Assembly: GCA_947311845.1 (NCBI GenBank)
Contig: CAMZMU010000080.1
Coordinates: 17,921,144-17,985,143 of the forward strand
Length of the DNA: 64,000 bases
Direction of reading: 5' to 3'
Source of the DNA: Poa pratensis
Lineage: Eukaryota; Streptophyta; Magnoliopsida; Poales; Poaceae
Both the position numbers and the translations under genes were made by a program. This document shows, piece after piece, positions 21,009-32,011 of this stretch. Every line of letters starts with the position of its first letter. Position 1 is the first letter of the stretch. The notes beneath the pieces were generated by a model. That model was given only the letters and a program-made list of their open reading frames with translations. It had not been told where the DNA came from and searched no databases.

Positions 21009-22810
21009 ATGAGCACCCGTAAGTACTCTCCCTCTCTCTCATCTAGTTGGTGGATGGAGAAGAATAGATTGCTTTCCTCTTGGTGTTCATGTCAAATTGG
21101 CTCGGTAGAGATGTAATTTAGGCCATCTAGAACCTTGTGTATAATTTTTGTGATGAATCTTTAGCTAAGTTTGTAGTTCCTTATCTAGATTTGTTGGATG
21201 TGACCATGTATGTTCCTCATGTTCTTTCTTGCATTTGCTCACCATCCTTTGTCAAATCCAACACTACTAGATGTGGTACTCTCACTTAGCAATTGCCTTC
21301 TCCAATTTGTGTACATCTGTGTTCTTGGTCTCCTATTCATGAAAATTTGTGCATTACTCATCTCCATGCTTTCCCTATCCCTTGCTTCTTCACAGGTGGC
21401 ACCGGTTCTAGTGGTTCCGATGCTCGGGGCAAGAAGCAACGATGTGATGAGATGGATGAGGAGTTCGATCCCGTTGTTACCAAAGGTAGAAAAGGCACTT
21501 CCAAGAAGAAATCTGCTCCACCCAAGAACAAGCACTTGACAGCTAGTGAATTGTCTGACAAAGATTACACTTCCTTGAGGAAAAGAGATCCATATGCAGT
21601 TGATAGGATGAACTTGACACCTCAGTTTCAGGGCAACAATCCTTTCTTCTATACCCGCTTTCAAGAGGAGTGCTACAATGAGATACTTTACCAAAAGCCC
21701 AATGACAATGTGCTAGAACAGAGGTACATTGATATCCCTCACATGGAAAGAAAGCCAGAATACTTTGGAGAAGCCTTGTCTATGTGCCATGAGTTTGGGA
21801 TTGTTCCTTTCATCGCCCTTCAACAGAATTATGATGAAGCTCTTGTTTGCCAATTCCTTGCCACAGTCTATTTTGGCACCGAGGAGCCAAGGTACATCTC
21901 TTGGATGTCTAGAGACATGCAGCTCACCGCACTTTGGAGTGATATTGGCACTATGCTTGGGTATGAAGATTTTGGTCCTCATTGGACTGATGCCCTCGAA
22001 GACAAGTACTTCCGGGTTCATGTTAATCCGAGGCCCTTGCCCAAGGATGACCTTGCTCCCCTCTACTTTTGGAAGAGGTACACCGTTGGCAACTCGGAGG
22101 GTCTTTACCCTCTGTATGAGATCATGCATCGCATTTATCGGGCAACCATCAACCCCAAGGTTGGAAATTTGGATCAAATTCACAGCTACCTAGTTACCTT
22201 GATGGTCATGACTCATCAATTGAGAACCAAAGGGAAGAAACTGGATGTTATGGATTATCTTTGGAATGAGATTTGGAACGTCACCATATTCAAGAAGAAT
22301 GCTTGCTTCGGCCCCCTCATCATGAAGATTATCCTTTGGAAGTGGGCCAAGGAACATCCCGCTGTGGGAATTAGTGACCCCAACACTTGGATCATCCACA
22401 AGCCCAAGCAACTCCGTGTCAAAGATCATAGCGAGAAGGCCAAGGGTTCCAAAACTGCTAGAGGCAAGGACAAGGAAGTTGTAGGTGATGAAGGCCCCTC
22501 TCGGGCTGCCAAGGAGAGTGGGTTCACTTGGATGGCTCGTCAAATGAAGAAAGTTTTTGGTGTGACCAAGGCTCTTGAGAAGCGCACTTGGGAACGTGAA
22601 GAGAAAGAGAAGCTTGCTCGTCAACTTGACATTCAACGTCGCCGTGAACTAGGTGAACAAGTAGTTTCCGGCTCGGAGAAGAACATTCCAACTTATGAAG
22701 AGTGGCAAGCCAAGAACTCCCAAGGAGAAATCTTCACTTGGTCGGACTATGAAGATGTTGAAGAAGAAGTGTCCTCACGTCGTCGCCCTCGCCCCTCAAG
22801 CAACGAGTGA
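21009..22810 (+). CDS. Additional ORF downstream of Copia pol, with one intron
   Basis: Read as exon 1 21009-21018 and exon 2 21396-22810, 474 residues. ATG 21009 is followed after ten bases by GTAAGT; the acceptor is TTCTTCACAG ending at 21395, and the join keeps the frame (phase 1). Without splicing the frame can also start at ATG 21293. The protein has a basic, Gly/Ser-rich head, a globular middle with a Trp/Tyr-rich segment (Y-I-S-W-M-S-R, L-T-A-L-W) and a highly charged tail with coiled-coil character; no signal peptide or convincing membrane segment is seen. It resembles the 'putative plant transposon protein' group found in grass retroelements, from memory only. Sireviruses often carry an extra ORF here, sometimes called envelope-like, but nothing here supports an envelope function. 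Confidence 0.72.
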
Positions 22811-22857
22811 ACTCGGGACGTTAGCATCGGTTTCTCTCCTTTTTGGTCTCTCGATGC

Positions 22858-23240
22858 CAAAGGGGGAGAAACATCTATTAGGCCTTCGAAGGGTTTTGCA
22901 TGGGAAGTTACAAGCTTTGTGCTTCTTGGTTGTTTTTATGAGCTTGTGAACTTGGTTTGTCGTTTTTAAGTTGTGAACCTCGTTTGTTATGCATGGTGTA
23001 AGACATGTTGAACTTTAGACTTTTATTCCCATGCTCATATTGCTTATGTTGTGTTATGCTCTATATTTTATCTTGCACGGTTTGTAAAATCTAGGGGGAG
23101 TGTTGATCCTATTTGTTGTGCATTTGAGCATTCAAAAGCTATCCTTGAATATGCACACATATAGGGGGAGCTCCATCTAAATTTTACAAATTGTTTGTGG
23201 TAAATTGTTGTATTGTCATCATCCACCAAAAAGGGGGAGA
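22858..23240 (+). other. Multiple polypurine tracts before the 3' LTR
   Basis: GGGGGAG-containing tracts occur near 22861, 23094, 23163 and at 23228-23240 (AAAAAGGGGGAGA), the last ending one base before the 3' LTR. One of them primes plus-strand DNA. Repeated polypurine tracts are a described Sirevirus feature. Confidence 0.8.
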
Positions 23241-23241
23241 T

Positions 23242-24527
23242 TGAAAGAGCATAATTTGCTCTTACTCATATTTTGATAATGTTGACAATACAACATGTGC
23301 CCCTAACTTTTTGTCTAAGTGTGAACAGGTTTCTGCAAACATCTCCGTTGAACTCGCATCGAGAAAAGGAAGAAAAGGAGATGTTTTTGCCAGGAAGCGG
23401 TAGTACCGCCCCTTCGGGCGGTAATACCGCTGGGTCCCTTTGCCAAAAAGGGCAGGCGGCAGTACCGCTCGCGATACCGCCCAAAGAGGGTTCAGGCGCC
23501 CATGTGCGGCACAACAAGCGGTACTACGGGCGGTAGTACCGCTGGCTCAGGAGGGTCGGCGTGGTTAGCGATGGAAGTTGACCAACACGGCAGCAGTACC
23601 GCTCGCGGTACCGCCGAAAGGAGCTTCGGACGACCATGTGCGGCACTACCAGCGGTACTACGGGCGGTAGTACCGCTCGTGATGTTTCGAGGCGCAGTCA
23701 GCGCAGAGTTTGACCGCGGCACAGAAGGCGCCAGCGGTAGTACTGCCCGGTGCAGCGGTACTACCGCTGGTTCAGAATAAAGGCTCCAACGGCCAGATTT
23801 TGGGAGGGCTATTTAATGCCCTCCACCTACCTCCAGCTTGTGAGCTAGCCCAAAATTGATTCCCATCCATTGTTGCAAGCTCAAATCTCATAGATCTCTC
23901 AATCCTCCCAACCAAACTTGCTCATACTTGGAGGATTGAAGGAGGAGGCCCGGATCTACATATTCACCAAACCGTTCTTCATTTCCCCCTCATTCACTTG
24001 AGGGATATGAGCCTAGGGTTTCCACTAGGAAAACCTAGGCATCTTGTTGTACTTACTTGCTTGTTACTTTTGTGTAGCAGGTGTTGTGGTGCTTGGGAGC
24101 CCCCAATCTTTTTGTGGGTTGAGCCTCAAGTTTGTTGTAAGGGTTCCGGTTTTTGCCTTGAATGATTCCGATAGTGGAAGGTGAACCGAGCTTTTGGGTA
24201 AGGTTCATCGGAGAGTAGGGTGAGACCATTTGTGGCGTTTGAGTTTGAAACTCACACCCCTCCAACGAGACGTACTCCCCTAAAAAGGAGGAACTCGGGA
24301 ATACATCCTTGTCTCCACGTGCTTCCCGTTCGGTTACTCCTTACTCGCTAGCTCTTACTTGTATCGTGCTTAGTCTAGTGTTAACTTGTCATATAGGTAA
24401 ATTCACCATAGTTGCATATCTAGATAATTTACCTTTGTATCAAGCCTAAATTCGAAAAAGAGCTAAAAATTGAGTAGCACCTATTCACCCCCCCCCCCCC
24501 CTCTAGGTGGCCATACCGATCCTTTCA
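23242..24527 (+). repeat. 3' LTR of the Copia element
   Basis: 1286 bp, TGAAAGAGC to CCTTTCA, followed by the target duplication CTTAA. The palindrome array is at 23397-23767 and a C run at 24490-24501. It matches the 13022 LTR in the palindrome region and the truncated 11987 LTR in the stretch equivalent to 13640-13810. Confidence 0.9.
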
Positions 24528-24682
24528 CTTAATGCTTGACACTTAGGGCCCGTGTGCCATGTTTTCAGATATGAACATGTTATGTCTCCATGAGTATAAT
24601 TATTGTTTTGGGATCATATCTACAAGTTGTATGCACCTGTTATTGTCCGGAACCCGAGGCCCCATAGTGACAACAATTGGGA

Positions 24683-25478
24683 GATGGAACTTTCTAAGTT
24701 TTGCAGGATAATAAAGGTTCCAGAGTGGGGAACATCGGGGAATATTAAGGAGAATTCCAGCTCATTCAAGTCCCTCTTCATAGAGTTGTATCAAGGTAAA
24801 AAGAGTGTCGCTGAAAAGAGTAGGATTCGAAACATTCAATTTCCAACGGTAAGATATCTCGCTTATTATATTACTAGGGGAGTTTTAGTTAGAGGCAATG
24901 CAAGTAAACTTTCAACTCCTGACCTTGCCCTTCTCGCTGCTGCACTTACTAGTAATAGAACTTATAATATTGGTGCTTTGATTGCTCGGCGCCTGTCCAC
25001 TAACAGTGTGAAGGGACCGTTTTATGGAGGCGTTATTGCTTCGCGTGTACTTGCCTACTATGGTTTGCCATTTGATCCATCTGATGTTAAATTCCCTGTT
25101 GTAAGACTTGATCTCTGTTCCATGAAGGACCATCATTTTGTTACCCGCTCCTCCACGCATAATAACATGTTATATGAACTCATGTTTGCCACTAACTCGG
25201 AGCGGCTTGTTCGCCTCCCAGCACCTCTTTTGTTTGACCATGAAGCCAGAGGAGGATGTGCGTTTGTAGAGAAGGAGTTGAATGCTTATCTGGAGTCCCA
25301 AAATCCTCATGTGGATTATACAGCCGAACAAGGGCTCGCCACATCAGGAGGGGAATATACCCCAAATTACTATGGAGGAAGTTCCTTGCACCAGTATCAT
25401 GACTTTGGAGCATCTTCCTCACAGGACCAGCCGCCCGGTGACAACCCAGGGTGGAGATCTTATGGCGGCTACCACTGA
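24683..25478 (+). CDS. ORF of element H, gag-like protein of unknown function (5' truncated)
   Basis: The open frame runs 24603-25478, but 24603-24685 is LTR sequence joined by a deletion, so the true coding part starts at about 24683 and the original start is lost. About 265 residues remain. Visible blocks are I-Q-F-P-T-V-R-Y-L-A-Y-Y, A-P-D-L-like (T-P-D-L-A-L-L), Y-N-I-G-A-L-I-A-R-R-L, G-P-F-Y-G-G-V-I-A-S-R and L-P-A-P-L-L-F-D, then a Gly/Ser/Tyr-rich tail and stop. This type of ORF is very common in Triticeae LTR elements that start TGATACGT and lack pol. It may be a Gag, but it has no zinc knuckle. After the stop the text AAGCTTGGGG marks the usual start of the 3' non-coding part of this family. 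Confidence 0.65.
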
Positions 25479-27099
25479 GTCCCAACTTAGGCCAAAATCC
25501 TAAGCTTGGGGCAGTACGTATTCTCACCGACACTTCACTCATTTTCATATTCTTGTCGTTTGCTCGTTGATGCTTTGTATATCCATGTTTGCCTTTCTTG
25601 ATTTGTTTTCTTTCTTACTTTAGTTCCATGTTAAAAATCAAAAACCCAAAAATATTTCCTTTAATTTCTTTCTGTATTACTTTTCGGTTTATTAGTTTTC
25701 TTTTTGTTCTTTTCTTACTATCTAGAAAACACCAAAAAGATTTCCCTTGGTTATTTGTTTCTTTGTTGTTGCTTAATTTCTATAAACCAAAAATACTTGC
25801 TTTTCTTCTTTTATTTTGTATAGTTGGTACAGGGTTCAACTCACATCCACAGCGCCGCTTGAGCCTAATTTTTATTTTCTATCCTTCGGCCATGCAAGTG
25901 AAAAAGCAATAATGACGATATATGGTGAAGTGGACATGGTAAAAAGGAGTTGGTATGAACTCTATTTGTTTTCTCTTTTGTACATATATTTATCCGTATG
26001 ATCATGCTTTGGCTTGTCTTGATAGATAGTTGTACTAGTAATGTTTATTTAGTAGTTCATATTTTCTTATGATTAGTTCCAACCATCTAAGAGTAACTGA
26101 TTTGTTATGTAAGAATTGACATGCATTGCTTTATTCGTAATTCGATAGGGTATTGTGGTATCCTCCTCTGAACAATTAATTTGGACCGACTTGGCACATG
26201 TTTGCACATGTTATGACCAAAAAGATAAGTCTTCTTGCCTCGATAAACTTTTTGCCTCAGAGTTTTAATATCACTTTTATGCCTTGTTTAATATTGTTTT
26301 GTCGCAAAGCATGATTATGACAGTTATTGCTCTCTTAGTTGTCGCTTCCCAGTCTATTGCTAGCCTCCACTTGTACTGAGCGGGAATGCTGCTCGTGCAT
26401 CCAAAATCATTGAACCAAGTATTCCACAAGAGTCCACCATAAATTTCTATATGTGGTATTTGTAAACCATTCCAAGTAAATTTGCATGTGCTACCTTTAA
26501 AAACTTTCAAAATACTTCTTATTTTATGCCACTGTTTTTAGCTCATGAGGAAGTAGTAGTAAGGAGTTTTTAACCTCCATGCCAAATAAAGTTTACCTTG
26601 ACTTGCATGCTTCATCTACTCGTCACTAATTTTACAAAGAGCTGGTTAGACCATTATAATAAATAAAACAATAAAATAGACACTCATCCATGGACAAGTG
26701 ATTGCTGGCAGGCACCCGTGAATTCGGTTAGCCATGGTTTGTGTAAGAAAAGGTTGGGAGGAGTGTTAACATATATATATATATATACAGTAATTTCGGA
26801 ACCGCTCTCAAAACTTGTTATGGAAGTTAACAATTTCGCTATTACCATTCGTTGGCAGGAACAACCATCTCTCAAAACAACTTTTCTTCTGTTTTAACAA
26901 TAAAAAGCTCTAGCACATGTTAAATCCCCGCTTCCCTCTGCGAAGGGCCTGTCTTTTACTTTTATGTTGAGTCATCATCCTTTCTTCGAGCACTTCTTTG
27001 AGAGCATAATTGCCATTATTAGTGTAATGTGCTTTGTCCCAAAATATTATTAACTAAGGTATAGCTGTGATACTTCTATCTTTGATATCTTTGTTTTAG
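25479..27099. other. Non-coding interior of element H
   Basis: AT-rich sequence without recognisable domains. A short (AT)n microsatellite lies at 26768-26788. It ends at TTTAG (27095-27099), the target duplication of the Gypsy element A. Confidence 0.6.
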
Positions 27100-28089
27100 T
27101 GTCGGGGGGCTACCCCGGGTAGGGTCATGGTGTGGTAAAAGCTATGCCCAGGTGTGGGCCAGGTTACAGTAAAACCGGCATAACTGGGCTTCAGAGTGTG
27201 GTGCAGGTGCAAACCGGCATATGCGTACCGAGATAACCCGGGCCAGAAGGGACCGGGGTGCCATGCTGGTGCTAGCCGGCATGTGGCGACCGAGACAAGA
27301 GATCCGAGATAACATAACCGACACATATATGTCGGTAACTTGTGTGTTTTCTTATGTGCAGGGAAGGATATTTGAGGAAGGTGGATCCGGCATATCCATG
27401 CCGGGTTATCCTTGTGTCGGACAGAGGTCAATGCTCCTGTCATATCCCGTCTGGCACGGGAGCGCCTGACACAGACACGGGGGCGTGCAGGAGACCGAGA
27501 TGGCAGGCCATCATTCCACCGCTGACTCCGGTTTATCCGGGGATAGACTGCGAGGCAGAGGCATGGGCAGGCCCTGTCTTGTCTCTGACCTCGGGCGTAC
27601 TTTGGAGCAGAGCCATGGGACAGGACATGGGCAAGCCACGTCCTGTCCACTATGCAGAGACAATCATGACGTGCAGGCGTGCGTGTCTGTAGTGCCGGTA
27701 CGGAGAGGTGACCGTTGCAAGTGGAGGGTATTCCGGTAACCCGGTTTAGCCTATATATAGGCCCTTACCCCCTCCTGCGTGAGGGACGATACCCTGAGAT
27801 ACTTTTCTACCCGTAGCTTCATCTCCTTCCTTGTGCTTTGCACCATTGTTGTGATCATACAGCTCAAGGAGCAAGCTTGTATTTGTGCTACCGAGATATA
27901 TAGAGAGAGGTAGGCAGGAGTAGGGGCTTTACCTCCTCACGAGGGCCCTGAACCTGGGTAGATCTTGGTGTGCTGTTGTGTTCTTCGTGTGCGCTTCTTA
28001 GCGCGCTAGCCCTCTCCCGGATTCCACCAGCGTCCATCGGCCCCACTCTTTAGCCATCCTATGGCATCTGCCGTGATACCACCACGACA
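27100..28089 (+). repeat. 5' LTR of element A
   Basis: 990 bp from TGTCGGGGGGCTACCCCGGG to ACCACCACGACA. A TATATATAGG promoter-like box lies near 27753-27762. It is repeated, with the C insertion, at 52662-55021. Confidence 0.9.
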
Positions 28090-30069
28090 GTTGGCGCCCA
28101 CCGTGGGGCTAGCAGCGGCGCTGGCTGGTGTGACATTCCGGACGGGCTCCATCATCAACTCCGGCGAGCGCGTCGTTTGCGGGCTCGTCTGCAAGCTCGG
28201 CGTGCTAAACTTCATCAGCAACAACGCGGGATGCCTCATCAGCTTCGGCACCTTCGTGACCTACGTCGCCACCGAGGTTGTCCACGAGTACCCCGAGCAG
28301 GTGGCCGTGGCGGAGGATCCTCCTGCCATCTGTGCGGCTCGCGGCCGGCGTAGCGCTCGCCCCGGGAGCTGCGCAGAGGTCATGATGACCGGCACTGCGG
28401 CTGATACCGGTAAAGGAGACCCCGGCAAAAGAGATGCCGGTAATCCTGCACCAAAGGTTAGATCGGCGAAAGTGCCGCTGGAGAGGAGGGAAAACCTCCC
28501 CGGCCAGGCCGTTACATCCCATGTGCCGGTTAAGCCAGCTCACCTCGAGGAGATCATAGAGAAGTTAAATGTGCCGGTAGATGCCGGTACAGATGCTGCC
28601 CAGTCAGAGGCAGAGTTGGAGGCAAGGCGTCAGAGCTTGCTTCAGGAGGCTCTGGAGATGGCCGAGGTACGGAGAGAGTTTGGGATAACTGTCCGTGAGT
28701 ATAACCTAGCACATGGTTTTACCCGGTAGCTGCTCGCCCTAGTCGAGTAGAGGATGTGCCCAAGAGGGGTAAAAACCTCAATGCCGAGATTGCTAGAGAT
28801 GGTAGATCAAGCTCCAGCAAAACTCCTAGTGCCTTATCGGTCGAAAAACCGATGTATAGTTCCCCTGCTAAGACTCTTAGGGCTGCCGAGGCAGCAAGAG
28901 CCGAGTTGTCTGGCTTATCCGGAGAAGCTCTCCGCAGGCAGCAGGACCGAGTTAATGAGCTGGTAGCTGTGGCTACCCGGCAGAATGAGGCCTATCGCAA
29001 GACCCACACAGTTGCAGGTGGGTCAGATGTCGTTCACTCGGCTAGGGGAGCTAGTAGATCAAAGGGGCAAGCTTCATCACCGCATGTCGGTGGAGATCGT
29101 GACCGGAGTGTAAACTCCGGTAAGAGCAAACAGATACAGGTGTATGATCCGGAATGTGCCGGAAAGCAAGTAGTTGGGCGAGGTAGTGCCGGCCGAGGAA
29201 GAAGCAATCCCGGTCAGGGCGGTCCAGGTGCCGGGGTAGTTAACTCGGCTGGCCGAGGTTATCCACCTCGGTATCCGACACATAATCTCGCCCAGCAGCA
29301 GCAGCAAAATGTCGGACATGTCCAGCAGCCGCAAGTTGTTGAGCAGGTGGCTAACCGCTATGATGACGGTTACTCGGCTATGGAGAAAGCCGGGTATCCA
29401 AGATATGAAGGTGCTCTGGGATCCTGGTTGGGAACTCGCCAGTTGTCACCAAATGATGCCCGCTACAAGCTGGACATAATTTATATGTCCGAGATGCTGG
29501 AAGAGCAGGGTCCACCTGGTCCGGCATGTTTTGGACCTCGGATCATGAGGGAGCCACCGGTGCGACACTTTCAGTTGAACCGAGGTGCAAAAACATATGA
29601 CGGCAGCACTAAGCCAGAGGACTGGCTGACAGATTATGTGTCGGCTGTGCATATTGCAGGAGGTAACCGCAGATGGGCTGTGAGGTATATCCCGCAGATG
29701 TTGGAGGGGCTAGCCCGGATTTGGCTGAACAACTTGCGAGAGGGCAGTGTGGATTGCTGGCTGGACTTTGAAGAAGCATTTGTTAGCAACTTCTCCAGCA
29801 CATACAAGAGACCAAACCGTCCTCAACAGCTTGCGATGTGCAAGCAGAGGGATAATGAAACTGACCGGGATTACTTAACCCGGTGGAGTACTATTCGCAA
29901 TTCCTGTGAAGGAGTTGTAGAGGCACAGGCCATATCTTGGTTTGCCCAGGGTGCCGACATGGCTCCATGCCCTGGCAGAAGTTGCAGAGGGAAATGCCGG
30001 CCACTCTGGCCGAGACAATCCGGATTGCGGATAGCTATGCACTGGGTGACCCGATGCAACCTTTGCTGA
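28061..30069 (+). pseudogene. Gypsy gag of element A, frame broken
   Basis: An N-terminal frame 28061-28729 (ATG inside the LTR end, so the true start may be later) breaks at a TAG and continues in another frame from 28756 to about 29945. The second part has an Ala/Arg/Gln-rich linker with a Gln run near 29295 and then the retrotransposon Gag core: W-L-T-D-Y-V-S-A-V, A-R-I-W-L-N-N-L, W-L-D-F-E-E-A-F and the Y-L-T-R-W-S-T-I-R block. A further frame change near 29945 leads into the protease frame. No CCHC knuckle is evident. Gag forms the particle that packages element RNA. Confidence 0.75.
28091..28108 (+). other. Primer-binding site of element A
   Basis: TTGGCGCCCACCGTGGGG starts two bases after the LTR. 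This form is common after plant Gypsy LTRs. The exact primer tRNA is not certain from reading alone. Confidence 0.75.
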
Positions 30070-32011
30070 ACTCGGGTGAGCCGAGTAGAAGATACCCGGT
30101 GAACAACAGACCCGGGCCAGTCAGGCAGAACGATCGCCAGGACTTCGGTAACAAGAGGAGAGAACCGGATTACCGGTATGGCTCGAACCAGGTTGCAGCT
30201 GTAAACCAAGATCAGCCAGATGCCGGTAATAGCCAGCGTCCGAAGTTTAATGGCCCAGCATGGGGCCAGAATCAAGAGGGGAAGAGGCCATGGGGTAACC
30301 AGAAGCCGTCGTTAACTTATGAGGCTATGTTGGATGGGCCATGCAGTTTCCACACCCAAGACATCCGCAGGCCTGCAAATCATACAACTCGGCAGTGCAG
30401 CTGGTATCAGCGCACAAGGGGAGAAGGAGCCAGAGCCGGAGGAAATCAAGTGGGGGCACCTCAGAGAATCCCGCCGAGGCAAAACTTGCCGCTAACCGGA
30501 GCCAATGCTTTCCCGGTGCTTCCGCCAGTTCCGAGGCAAGCAGACCCGAAACCTGTGAATCAGGTGAATGTCGGAGGGAACAATAACAACACTGGTCCCA
30601 GCAGGCAGGGAGAGTATCCCCAGGGAGATTACAGAGAAGCTCATCAGAGCTATGTGATATTTGTGACCGAGCCAACTGACAAGAAGAGCTTGCATCGGCG
30701 TGCACTGGAGGTGAACGCAGTTATGCCGGCAATACCGAAGTATTTGCACTGGTCCGAGCAAGAGATCACTTGGAGCAGAAGGGATCATCCCCGAGTTATG
30801 CCAACTCCGGGAGGTTATGCATTGGTGGTGGATCCGACATTCTTCGGACCGACACTCAATATTCGGTTCACCCGAGTTCTCATTGATAATGGGAGTGCTA
30901 TCAATATCATGTACCGAGACACCATGGTGAAGATGGGTATCTCAGCAAATATGCTGCAGCCGAGTTCTACCACCTTTCATGGCATAGTGCCAGGTGTTTC
31001 ATGTGCACCTATGCGCAAAATTTGGGTTGATGTGTTGTTTGGTACCAAGGACAACTGCCGAACTGAGAGCATCCAGTTTGAGGTAGTGGACCTCGAAAGT
31101 CCATACCATGCTTTACTTGGCAGGCCTGCGCTGTCCAAGTTCATGATATCCACCCATGTGGGTTACCTCAAGATGAAAATGCCGGGTCCTAATGGCATCA
31201 TCACTATCTCGGGTGATTACAAGCGCGCGCTGGAGTGTGCCTCGGCTAGATCATGCTTAGCCGAGTCACTGATCATTGCTGCAGAGAAGAAGAAGATACA
31301 TGAGGTGGTGGCATTGGCTCAGTCCACGCAGCTCGGTATGCCGGGTATGACTAACCCGGAGCAGAATGCGACTTTCGAGGTGCCCAAAGAAACCAAGAAG
31401 ATCAATGTTGACCCGGCATGCCCGGACCACAACGTCTTCATTGGCACCGGGTTAACTGAGAAATAGGAAGGCGAGCTCAGTCACTTCCTCCGTGAGAACC
31501 GGGATATCTTTGCGTGGTCAAATCAGGACCTGCCAGGTGTTCCGAGGGAGTTGGCTGAGCACTCTTTGTTCGTCAGACCGGATATGAAGCCGGTGAAGGA
31601 ACCTATGCGACGTCTCTCGAATGAGAGGAGAAAGGTGATAGGTGATGAACTGGCCAGGTTACTTGCATCTGGGTTCATCATGGAAGTGCTGCACCCGGAC
31701 TGGTTGTCTAACCCGGTCCTGGTGGAAAAGAAAAAAGATGACCCGAATGTGGCCATTGTGTGGTGTATGTGTATTGATTACACAAACTTGAACAAGGCAT
31801 GTCCTAAGGATCCATTCCCGCTGCCTCGGATAGATCAAGTGATCGATTCCACAGCCGGGTGTGAGCTGTTATCCTTTGTAGATGCTTATTCTGGTTTTCA
31901 CCAGATACCACTGAACCCCGCTGATCAAATGAAAACTGCTTTTATCACCCCGTATGGGGCTTATTACTATCGTGTCATGACCTTTGGTTTGAGAAATACT
32001 GGTGCCACTTA
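29937..32011 (+). pseudogene. Element A gag tail, protease and start of reverse transcriptase
   Basis: The frame from 29937 runs to TAG 31464-31466. The protease site is R-V-L-I-D-N-G-S-A-I-N near 30870-30905, and its C-terminal flap partner A-L-L-G-R-P-A is near 31110. The same frame reopens after the TAG: the connection region, then RT motifs K-P-V-K-E-P-M-R-R, N-P-V-L-V-E-K-K and C-I-D-Y-T-N-L-N-K-A-C-P-K-D, ending at G-A-T where element B inserted (ACTTA 32007-32011). The in-frame TAG is also present in the duplicated copy (42203-42205). RT continues at 43926. Confidence 0.8.

Larger units (their letters stand above)
11987..24527 (+). mobile_element. Sirevirus-like Copia retrotransposon with three LTRs
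   Basis: The element runs TG..CA with a 5-bp duplication CTTAA (11982-11986, 24528-24532). Order: truncated LTR (11987-12833), a piece of 3' interior (12834-13021), complete LTR (13022-14281), PBS, gag, protease, integrase, RT-RNase H, an additional ORF, polypurine tracts, and complete LTR (23242-24527). Integrase before RT defines Copia. The extra ORF downstream of pol, multiple polypurine tracts and CpG-rich palindromes in the LTR fit the Sirevirus (Maximus-type) lineage. The two complete LTRs are nearly identical apart from a few indels, so insertion or recombination was recent. gag and integrase frames are broken in several places, so the copy is not autonomous as read. Confidence 0.88.

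Noticed and set aside
21009..22810. Envelope protein in the additional Copia ORF
   Set aside because: No signal peptide, no clear membrane-spanning segment and no cleavage site; only its position recalls envelope-like ORFs.
27096..27650. 184-codon minus-strand frame in the A LTR, repeated at 52584-53108
   Set aside because: It follows the LTR on the wrong strand and appears in both LTRs only because they are copies. No domain is seen.
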